A stretch of 11,486 nucleotides of DNA from JANXQE01 sp035651635. Lineage in GTDB: Bacteria; Verrucomicrobiota; Verrucomicrobiia; Limisphaerales; UBA8199. Below are positions 6,901-11,486 of the stretch, piece after piece. The stretch covers positions 1 through 11,486 of the forward strand of contig DASRFK010000336.1 in NCBI GenBank assembly GCA_035651635.1, given 5' to 3'. Position 1 is the first letter of the stretch, and each line of letters begins with the position of its first letter. The translations under genes and the position numbers were made by a program. The notes under the pieces were generated by a model. The model saw only the letters and a list, made by a program, of their open reading frames with translations. It did no database searches and was not told the DNA's origin.

Positions 6901-7085
6901 CGCGTATCTTTGAACCGTTCTTCACGACCAAAGCGCTTTCCTCACGGCGCGGGACTGGCTTGGGGTTGTCCATGGCGTACGAACTGGCGAAAAAATTGGG
7001 CGCCGGGCTCGCCGTAAGCTCGGTCGTTGGCCAGGGCAGCACCTTCAAGTTGATCCTCCCGGTGCGTGAGTTGGCCGAAAGCTGA
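3984..7085 (+). CDS. Beta-propeller (Reg_prop/Y_Y_Y) sensor histidine kinase
   Basis: This 1033-residue membrane sensor kinase has a signal peptide (1-22, cleavage near SWAQ/KAS). A large periplasmic region (about 25-635) carries propeller-blade motifs such as GGLWISAERGLAKI (185-198), GGLWFTAGQRL (357-367), GSVWVASNSGLFRY (575-588) and GRLWAATPHGLSLF (616-629). A Y_Y_Y-type Ig-like domain follows (about 645-732), then one transmembrane helix (about 739-758), a helical linker (763-795) and the kinase core. The phosphoacceptor is H808 in GIAHDFNNIL, an HPK4/NtrB-like H-box. The ATPase has N920 (FIFNAAESM), DTGCGI (962-967), FEPFFTTK (976-983) and GTGLGLS (990-996). It resembles Bacteroides-type hybrid two-component sensors but has no receiver or AraC domain fused. 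The receiver is the separate gene 13 bp downstream. The ligand is unknown; in characterised relatives it is often a glycan-derived saccharide, which is only a guess here. Confidence 0.93.
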   Translation: MCRHPWLPLSLLTLALASTSWAQKASNWRVYKLADQLPESACISVTVSPQGKVLIRHFAVPFVSELDGYTVRTISSPEIARSRVYQSPGGQLWEVVPTGLQEFSEGDWVFHYVAELEGQTHGGFAKVVDPIPLWPVRQGLVLLLMPDRLLEYNCEDPQHPQTRLLRRAAQTRIGLFSAFAASRDGGLWISAERGLAKIPGPIRNIKPQTEWQEQYVPDWLHARNLQGLHEDEGGVVTMVAESSTNQMRLVLRFDGHEWTGQAAASDKLRQAWQSIDKTRWAMSTEALFEGDEARPDLVETDEVSARAYFDVAVQPGVTFWLATSDGLFRYSPALWRSPIAVRQVNSPVRCLASDAAGGLWFTAGQRLCVFQGDQLKTYPFPEQVGRNLQPRAIYVLRTGTVVAFEDPEFAGNDILFADYSGTGQLIGPLAARAGVTSCRALGLLKDGRLCLQLLNGDRETAADSLVALDGTRFEPLSVRNPNPAIKWQALFQAQNGDLWLSSEQATAVFNEDKWRVFSATGDKSTPEGGTCFVELGDGRIWCATQELIWEFDGRNWSVLRRGFDRINHMLRSRDGSVWVASNSGLFRYFQDAWIENGLEEGLPSSAVRDIYEDQRGRLWAATPHGLSLFHPEADTDPPQTSVQLFPAPESSLTEGGTISLTFGGQDKWKYTPRERLLYSYRLDVRDWTPFQEMSRVSFSDLPAGKHYFQVRAMDRNGNIDLHGAHREFVVIGPWYHETRLVLISCAGGVAVLFFASLAFNRHRRLSRSYAEVERKVAERTRQLEIANRELVHSQKMNALGTLAAGIAHDFNNILSIIKGSTQIIEENLENPDKIRTRTDRIKLVVEQGAGIVKAMLGFSRDSGREPALCNLNEVVQDTLKLLGDRFLREVQIHSEAAPGLPAVLAAKDFIQQILLNFIFNAAESMESGKQIVLSTQLLEDLPADLVLMPVPASRYVSVSVRDTGCGISAENLPRIFEPFFTTKALSSRRGTGLGLSMAYELAKKLGAGLAVSSVVGQGSTFKLILPVRELAES

Positions 7086-7098
7086 ACCCTATCCCTGT

Positions 7099-7749
7099 AT
7101 GAAACAAGCGACGATCCTCATTATCGAAGACGATGACTTGCAGTACGAGATCTACGAAGAGGCTCTGGAGAAGTACAACCTGGCCAGGGTGACGACCGGC
7201 AGCGACGCCCTGGCACGGATTGCGCAGCATCGCCCCGATGTGCTGATCCTCGATCATGTGCTCGACCGCGGTGAGTTGGGGCTCGATTTCCTGCCCGAAC
7301 TCAAGGAACTGATGCCGTTCGTGCCCGTGATTGTGGTTTCGGGCGCGCTGGATATCGAGCAGCAGCTCAAAGCGTTGCAAGGTCCGCGGCGGGCGCATTA
7401 CTGTTTGAGCAAGCCGGTCGATATCCGCGACCTCAAGCGAACCGTGGAAATCGCCCTGCAGGAATGCGGCGAGCGAGAAATCGTGCACCAATTCGAGGCC
7501 CTGGAACGCTCCCATCGGATTGATGCCCTGGATCTGTTTTCGCGTTCCAGCGACCGGTTGAAGCGCCAAACGCAAATCCGTGAACGCGTGGCGAAATCCC
7601 GTGCGCGGCCGAATATATCCGCGCTGGCGCGAGAATTCGGTGTCGCCCGGCGAACTATTATTCGCGATTTGCAGGAACTCATTCGCCGGGGACAACTCGC
7701 GGCGGAGGTCTATCCGGAATGGGAGAATCCCAAAGATGATGAGGGATAG
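7099..7749 (+). CDS. Response regulator with C-terminal DeoR-like helix-turn-helix
   Basis: This 216-residue protein has an N-terminal receiver domain (about 4-122): acidic pocket E10/D11/D12 (IIEDDD), phosphoacceptor D52 (LILDHVLD), S81 (VVVSGA) and K105 (LSKPVD). A helical linker of about 45 residues follows, then a compact DNA-binding segment ISALAREFGVARRTIIRDL and QELIRRGQLAAE (173-203). This has the look of a DeoR/HTH_11-type winged helix, where the recognition helix reads RRTIxRDLxxLxxxGxL. That output differs from the common OmpR, NarL, NtrC or AraC classes. I chose the ATG at 7099, where MKQATILIIEDD begins a standard receiver. A GTG at 7066 would overlap the kinase end by 20 bp and add 11 residues. 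The 13-bp spacing to the kinase indicates one operon and a cognate pair. It is convergent with tal, with stop codons 16 bp apart. Confidence 0.9.
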   Translation: MKQATILIIEDDDLQYEIYEEALEKYNLARVTTGSDALARIAQHRPDVLILDHVLDRGELGLDFLPELKELMPFVPVIVVSGALDIEQQLKALQGPRRAHYCLSKPVDIRDLKRTVEIALQECGEREIVHQFEALERSHRIDALDLFSRSSDRLKRQTQIRERVAKSRARPNISALAREFGVARRTIIRDLQELIRRGQLAAEVYPEWENPKDDEG

Positions 7750-7765
7750 TTAACGCGCTTGCATT

Positions 7766-8776
7766 TTACCCGGACTGGCCCAGCAGAGAAGCGATGTGCT
7801 TCTCGAGCTTGAGAGCATCGGCGTTGAACAGCCTGATCCCCTCGGCGAGTTTCTCGGTCGCCATCGCGTCCTCATTCATCCGCCAGCGGAAGCTTTTCTC
7901 ATCCAAAGAAAACTTTTCTATTTTGGCGGAGGCAGCCATGGCAGGACTGAGCTTGCGCGCGACCGGTTCGGTAGCAGACTTGAGTTCGCCGAGGAGTTGG
8001 GGACTGATGGTCAGCAGGTCGCAACCGGCCAATTCCAGAATCTCGCCTTTGTTGCGGAAACTCGCGCCCATGACCTCGGTGCCATACCCAAACTTCTTGT
8101 AATAGGCATAGATCTCCTTCACCGAATTCACTCCCGGGTCTTCCGGCCCGGCGTAGTCCTTGCCGGTTTTGGCCTTGTACCAATCCAGGATTCGTCCGAC
8201 GAACGGCGAGATGAGCCTGGCCTTGGCTTCGGCGCAGGCGACAGCCTGAGTCAACGAAAACAACAAAGTCATGTTGCAGTTGATGCCTTCCCGTTGGAGG
8301 ATTTCGGCGGCGCGGATACCCTCCCAGGTCGAGGCGATTTTGATCAGCACGCGTTCCCGCGATATGCCGCGTTCACCATAGAGCTCGATGAACCGGTGCG
8401 CCTTGCGCACCAGTCCCTCGGTATCAAACGACAAATCCGCGTCCGTTTCGGTCGAGACCCGGCCCGGCACGATTTTAAGAATTTCCGCTCCAAAGGCGAC
8501 CAGAAGCTCGTCCATAATCTTTTCGAGCAGCGGTTGTCCGCTGGCGCCGGTCTTGTGCTGGCTGGCAATCGCGCCTTTCACCAGTCCCTGGTATGCCGGC
8601 ATCTGCGCGGCTTTGAAAATCAGGGATGGATTGGTCGTCGCATCCTGCGGCGCGTACTGCTTGAGCGTCTCGAAATCGCCGGTGTCCGCGACCACTTTGG
8701 TAACCTGTTTCAGTTGTTCCAATTGATCGAGACTTTGACTGGTCTGCGTTTGTGCCATCGTCGCTGTGTTGCTCAT
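7766..8776 (-). CDS. tal: Transaldolase
   Basis: This enzyme transfers a dihydroxyacetone unit between sedoheptulose 7-phosphate and glyceraldehyde 3-phosphate in the non-oxidative pentose phosphate pathway, in the cytosol. The protein is 336 residues, of the long TalA/TalB class. The family signature TTNPSLIFKA lies at 47-56. Catalytic D31 (VVADTGDF), E110 (VSTETDAD) and Schiff-base lysine K146 (VLIKIASTWEG) correspond to E. coli D17, E96 and K132 with a constant offset of 14. The N-terminus is slightly extended and Gln/Ser/Thr-rich (1-15). A start at Met7 (8758) is an alternative and would give nearly the E. coli length. It is transcribed away from the two-component operon. The upstream gene lies 147 bp away, so it probably has its own promoter. 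Confidence 0.96.
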   Translation of the reverse strand: MSNTATMAQTQTSQSLDQLEQLKQVTKVVADTGDFETLKQYAPQDATTNPSLIFKAAQMPAYQGLVKGAIASQHKTGASGQPLLEKIMDELLVAFGAEILKIVPGRVSTETDADLSFDTEGLVRKAHRFIELYGERGISRERVLIKIASTWEGIRAAEILQREGINCNMTLLFSLTQAVACAEAKARLISPFVGRILDWYKAKTGKDYAGPEDPGVNSVKEIYAYYKKFGYGTEVMGASFRNKGEILELAGCDLLTISPQLLGELKSATEPVARKLSPAMAASAKIEKFSLDEKSFRWRMNEDAMATEKLAEGIRLFNADALKLEKHIASLLGQSG

Positions 8777-8824
8777 ACTTTTGCGGGCAAATTTGATTGG
8801 CCAATAACCTCGCGTACTTTTCGT

Positions 8825-8848
8825 TCGCGGGCAACTGCTCCCGCGAAG
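8825..8848 (-). promoter_or_regulatory. Strong hairpin in the tal leader
   Basis: A perfect 8-bp GC-rich stem, TTCGCGGG (8825-8832) with CCCGCGAA (8841-8848), encloses an 8-nt loop about 50 nt upstream of the tal ATG. The palindrome ATTGGCCAAT (8796-8805) lies between it and the start. There is no T-run on the minus strand, so a terminator for the upstream gene is unlikely. It could be an operator, a leader hairpin or a small dispersed repeat. Confidence 0.35.
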
Positions 8849-8923
8849 GATAATTTGGTTTTTCAGAGTTCGGTCCTTCGACCTCGGATTTCGAGAAGGC
8901 CGTACTTCTGCAACCGCCTCAAT

Positions 8924-9550
8924 CTAGGCCGCCTCGCGGTGAGTCTGGTCCCGATTGTCCGGCGGGGGTTGGCGCGTTCCGAAAGCTGGCGGACCCGGGA
9001 TTAGAACCGTGCTGGACGCTTGTCCGGCTCCTCCTGATGATTTTTGGGCAGAGCCCGGCCCCGGCAATTCATGAATAGCTCCGGACCGCGTTTGCTCAAC
9101 CCCTTCGATAAAATAGAACGGAGCCGAGTGTGGGTTGGTGCGCCGGGGTTTAAGCCCTTGTTTAGGCCAGGTGAAGTGACAGTCTTCGCAGTAAAAGTCT
9201 TTCTCAATAACGCGCAATTGGGCCAGTAGTCCCATGGCCAAATTGGTCAGTAAGGAGTGCCGGGCGTATTGAGGATAGTCCACCCGGAGCGAACCGCATT
9301 CCGGACAACGGATGGCACTGCCCAAGGCACCCTCGGCACCATCCCAGTCCAGCAAAAACTGCTCGGCACGATTGTACTGATCAGCCGGGACCTCGACCCG
9401 AATTCCAGCGGCGCGGTCAGAAACAAACCACAGTTTGCTCAAAGGCGGGCCTTCATTGATGGTCGCAGCAAAACCGGCCTGCGCCAGCCGGTCCCGAACC
9501 GGTTGGGCTTTGGCGGGATTGCTGAAGAGCGCAACTGGCATAGTATTCAT
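8924..9550 (-). CDS. DUF2007-like protein with zinc ribbon
   Basis: This 208-residue protein has an N-terminal domain (about 4-72) that looks like the DUF2007 (putative signal-transducing) fold: MPVALFSNPAKAQPVRDRLAQ, then WFVSD and RVEVPADQYNRAEQFLLDW. A zinc ribbon follows, with CPEC (82-85) and CEDC (121-124) as the likely zinc ligands. The last 50 or so residues (about 155-208) are Gly/Pro/Ser-rich with no family look. They are encoded by DNA sharing the TTCATGAATTG motif with the inverted-repeat element at 1321-1440, so they may be a repeat-derived extension. No enzymatic role can be assigned; such proteins are usually uncharacterised. ATG at 9550 is chosen, with Met4 (9541) as an alternative. 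No Shine-Dalgarno site or signal peptide is seen, so it is probably cytosolic. Confidence 0.75.
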   Translation of the reverse strand: MNTMPVALFSNPAKAQPVRDRLAQAGFAATINEGPPLSKLWFVSDRAAGIRVEVPADQYNRAEQFLLDWDGAEGALGSAIRCPECGSLRVDYPQYARHSLLTNLAMGLLAQLRVIEKDFYCEDCHFTWPKQGLKPRRTNPHSAPFYFIEGVEQTRSGAIHELPGPGSAQKSSGGAGQASSTVLIPGPPAFGTRQPPPDNRDQTHREAA

Positions 9551-9668
9551 GCAATAACTTCGGCCCGCAGAATAGAAAATTCAATATGGGAAATAAGCCC
9601 GCCTCCCCATGACCCCCCCACAGATTCAGGGCGACCGCAGATGGGAACACAGAAGGCTTCCTCTCACC

Positions 9669-9704
9669 GGCCCTTTCCTCCCTAGGAGGAGAGGGAAAAG
9701 GCCC
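9669..9704. repeat. Imperfect palindrome in the 9551-9759 intergenic gap
   Basis: GGCCCTTTCCTCC and its near-complement GGAGGAGAGGGAAAAGGCC meet at a central CTAG, forming a long imperfect hairpin. It lies downstream of the LysM gene and upstream of the DUF2007-like gene. Neither strand has a T-run after it, so it is better viewed as a dispersed palindromic repeat than a terminator. The rest of the 209-bp gap shows no gene or clear promoter. Confidence 0.5.
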
Positions 9705-9759
9705 GATAGTTGGCCCGTTGGTTCTGGGTTCAATGTGCCAACTGGGTGAGGGAATTCTC

Positions 9760-11163
9760 TCAGGGCGATCCGCCGGGGACCAAAGGGGCCGTGGTGGGCA
9801 TTAACCCCCCGCGCGGAATGAAAATCGAGTCACCCGGTCGCAAGTGTGAGAAGTCGACATTGGGATTGGCAGCCCGGATGGCGCTCTCAGGCACCCCGTA
9901 AATCATGCCGACCACGGCCGGGCTGTCGCCTTCGCGCAGAGTATAGGTTCGGCGCGGCGGAGGCTGTGGCGCAGGGGGGGGCGGCTCCGGTGGCAACTGG
10001 CGGCCCATGGCGAGCGAATTAGCCTTAAGCTGGTCCAATTCAAGTTGCTTCAATTCGATGGCCTTTTGGTCGGTCGTCAGGTCGGAATTGGAATTGATGG
10101 CTGACTGGGTCGAGGCCGCTGCAAGGTTGATTTGATATAAGGTTTGGGCCGCCTCCGGCGTGCCGGCCTGGTCCGCCGCGGCCACGGCCTGGCGGTAAAG
10201 CGGGTCGTGGAGCATTTCGAACTCTTCGTACCGATCGGGGCCGAGCGCAATCTTGATGGCATTGTCTTTTTGCGCTTCCAGCGCCTGGCGGGCCTGGGCC
10301 GAGTTGGGATCCGTGCTGTCGGATAGCAATTGCAACTGCTGATCGATATTATCTGTGGCACGAAAGATTGCCCGGAATTCGTCCGGCGAGGCGTTGAAGA
10401 ACTGGAGTTGGCCGAATTCAGAACGCAGGTTATTGGCGTATTGAGAATAGCGCAGCAGGAATTCCTCGAGTTGCGCGGGCGCAAGAACGTGGGCCAATTC
10501 GTCCCGGGTCTGCTGTCTGAGCCTGGCCAGCTCCACCGGGTCGGGCGTCTTGCCCTGTTGCCGGACGGCATCGAGATAAGCTTGCATGCGGCCTTCCGAG
10601 CGGTCGTTGATCTCTTGAATGGATTGCTTGGTTTCCGACGAAAGAGCTCCCAGGACCGCGCCATCCAGAATAACGCCCTGGTGCGAAGGCCTGGGTAAAC
10701 TAATCAAATCGCCCGACTCCCATCCAGGGCCGAGCAGCCGTGTGAGCAGCCCGCGCCTTTCGTCATCGAGGGCGCGGGCTTTTTCCAGCGCGACTTGTAG
10801 CACGTTCGTGTCCGGTTGCGCCCGCCACCATTGTTGTTCCGGGGTCACCAGTTCCGTAGCGCGCCGCCGCGAATAAAGCGCATTCACGTCGGCGATAATG
10901 ATGTCGCGAATCGTCTGCTCCGGGCAGCCGATGTTTCGCAAGTTGGCGATGTAGGTCGGGTAATCGGAGGACTCGACCTCCTGCCAGGAAAACCGTTGCC
11001 GGCGCACAACGACGTTTGATCGGCCCAGGTTCGCCTCCGTCACATCGTAAGAGGCCGGGACGGACAAAGACCCGGCCAGTGGATGCTCGCGCAGGCCAAG
11101 CCACAAACCGATCAATACGATATTGACGGCCAGCGAGACGAGTGCATAAGCGCGCCAACGCAT
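9760..11163 (-). CDS. Membrane-anchored LysM domain protein
   Basis: This 467-residue protein has one N-terminal transmembrane helix (about 6-24, after MRWR, so N-in/C-out is expected). A long, largely helical Gln/Glu/Arg-rich region (about 55-385) follows, which is probably periplasmic, and then a proline-rich linker (390-404, PPEPPPPAPQPPP). A C-terminal LysM domain (about 406-450) runs from RTYTLREGDSPAVVGMIYG through IRAANPNVDF to LRPGDSIFIP. LysM domains bind peptidoglycan N-acetylglucosamine, so the protein probably bridges inner membrane and cell wall. The helical middle contains LxxxTRDELAHVLAPAQLEEFLLRYS (213-240) and an ALGPDRYEEFEMLHDPLY segment (306-323), but I do not recognise a family. 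The start ATG at 11163 has only a weak AGG 4 nt upstream. No catalytic motif is visible. A structural or envelope-sensing role is an inference. Confidence 0.82.
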   Translation of the reverse strand: MRWRAYALVSLAVNIVLIGLWLGLREHPLAGSLSVPASYDVTEANLGRSNVVVRRQRFSWQEVESSDYPTYIANLRNIGCPEQTIRDIIIADVNALYSRRRATELVTPEQQWWRAQPDTNVLQVALEKARALDDERRGLLTRLLGPGWESGDLISLPRPSHQGVILDGAVLGALSSETKQSIQEINDRSEGRMQAYLDAVRQQGKTPDPVELARLRQQTRDELAHVLAPAQLEEFLLRYSQYANNLRSEFGQLQFFNASPDEFRAIFRATDNIDQQLQLLSDSTDPNSAQARQALEAQKDNAIKIALGPDRYEEFEMLHDPLYRQAVAAADQAGTPEAAQTLYQINLAAASTQSAINSNSDLTTDQKAIELKQLELDQLKANSLAMGRQLPPEPPPPAPQPPPRRTYTLREGDSPAVVGMIYGVPESAIRAANPNVDFSHLRPGDSIFIPRGGLMPTTAPLVPGGSP

Positions 11164-11169
11164 AAGCCT

Positions 11170-11198
11170 ATTTTATCTGCAACACGGCCTCACCGCAA
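11170..11198 (-). promoter_or_regulatory. Candidate promoter for the LysM gene
   Basis: On the minus strand, TTGCGG (11193-11198), a 17-bp spacer and TAAAAT (11170-11175) make a reasonable -35/-10 pair. The -10 ends only 6 nt before the ATG, so the transcript would begin at or next to the start codon, giving a leaderless mRNA. This is a by-eye prediction. An alternative start codon or promoter cannot be excluded. Confidence 0.3.
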
Positions 11199-11222
11199 AG
11201 GCGAATTTGCAAGGACGCCCCG

Positions 11223-11331
11223 GCGCGCGGACTTGCAGTCCACAGGGATCCGGGAACTGGGTCGGGCGAGGGGTCAGGTTCGACGTCAGGCGGTGACCGG
11301 TCGTAGCTGCGGGCAGAATGCCCGCGCGCCG
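11223..11331. repeat. 109-bp dispersed repeat, copy C
   Basis: This is a full-length copy in the same orientation as copies A and B at the other end of the window, aligning gap-free to copy A with about 10 differences. Both hairpins are present: GGACT-tgc-AGTCC and GCGGGC-agaat-GCCCGC. The copy sits directly upstream of the LysM gene, about 60 bp from its ATG, so any distal promoter elements of that gene would lie inside the repeat. Confidence 0.8.
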
Positions 11332-11350
11332 GCGCGCGGACTTGCAGTCC
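11332..11350. repeat. Partial copy D of the 109-bp repeat
   Basis: The first 19 bp of the unit (GCGCGCGGACTTGCAGTCC) recur in tandem after copy C, then the sequence departs. The array therefore ends just after the first hairpin rather than at a unit boundary. The truncated copy lies 7 bp from the stop codon of the next minus-strand gene. Confidence 0.7.
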
Positions 11351-11357
11351 AATGCCA

Positions 11358-11486
11358 CTAGGATTTGGTGGGGCGTTTTTTGGCTGAAGATTTCCTAATT
11401 GCCACGGCCGGACCTGTTTGCGCGGGATTCTTGATTCGATACTCCTCCAATAAGGCGGGCCCCACTTGGTAGAGCAACTGCTCGAT
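11358..11486 (-). CDS. C-terminal end of an unidentified protein (partial)
   Basis: The minus strand is open from the right edge to a TAG at 11358-11360, giving the last 42 residues of a protein that starts outside the window. The peptide begins IEQLLYQVGPALLEEYRIKN and ends in a basic tail, KSSAKKRPTKS. The helical, charged character and lysine-rich end look like a real protein terminus, but 42 residues are too few to name a family. The stop is next to the truncated repeat copy. Confidence 0.6.
   Translation of the reverse strand: MEQLLYQVGPALLEEYRIKNPAQTGPAVAIRKSSAKKRPTKS

Noticed and set aside
7066..7098. GTG start at 7066 for the response regulator, overlapping the kinase
   Set aside because: It adds 11 residues (SWPKAEPYPC) not seen at receiver N-termini. 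The ATG at 7099 starts right at the first receiver strand.
7796..9004. 402-codon plus-strand open frame opposite transaldolase and the zinc-ribbon gene 3' end
   Set aside because: Transaldolase on the minus strand has all catalytic residues. The opposite frame shows no domain and crosses a gene boundary.

Overview
The window looks like a chromosomal segment of a free-living Verrucomicrobiota bacterium, most likely in the Pedosphaera/Limisphaerales sphere. This is an inference from gene content and style, not a computed placement. The pointers are a Tat-exported hydroxypyruvate-isomerase-like TIM-barrel protein, an RNase HIII, a beta-propeller (Reg_prop/Y_Y_Y) sensor kinase, few recognisable Shine-Dalgarno sites, fairly high GC, and intergenic spaces filled with hairpin-rich dispersed repeats. 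Some of these repeats have entered coding sequence.

Layout, left to right. Positions 1-292 hold hairpin-rich repeats, including two tandem copies of a unit of about 109 bp. At 293-1180 (-) is the Tat-type sugar isomerase/epimerase. Positions 1181-1539 contain a compact inverted-repeat element (1321-1440) flanked by 13-bp direct repeats, plus a hairpin behind mutY. At 1540-2643 (-) is mutY (A/G-specific adenine DNA glycosylase) with an in-frame insertion made of a 7-bp tandem repeat. A divergent spacer separates it from rnhC (RNase HIII, 2895-3860, +). Next comes a two-component pair, a 1033-residue propeller histidine kinase (3984-7085, +) and a response regulator with a C-terminal DeoR-like helix-turn-helix (7099-7749, +). 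Convergent to these, three minus-strand genes follow: transaldolase (7766-8776), a DUF2007-like/zinc-ribbon protein (8924-9550) and a membrane-anchored LysM protein (9760-11163). The right edge carries one full and one partial further copy of the 109-bp unit, then the C-terminal end of a minus-strand gene (11358 to the edge).

Functionally this is mostly an ordinary mosaic: DNA maintenance (MutY for oxidative mispairs, RNase HIII for RNA:DNA hybrids), central carbon metabolism (transaldolase), envelope (LysM protein) and one complete signalling module. The kinase probably senses a periplasmic ligand with its propeller and passes the signal to the adjacent regulator, whose targets cannot be read from the window. 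I see no phage, IS transposase, CRISPR, toxin-antitoxin or defence system, and no tRNA or rRNA. The most unusual content is the repeat landscape (109-bp units at both ends, a MITE-like inverted repeat, a heptanucleotide array inside mutY and a likely repeat-derived protein tail) and the unusual output domain of the response regulator.
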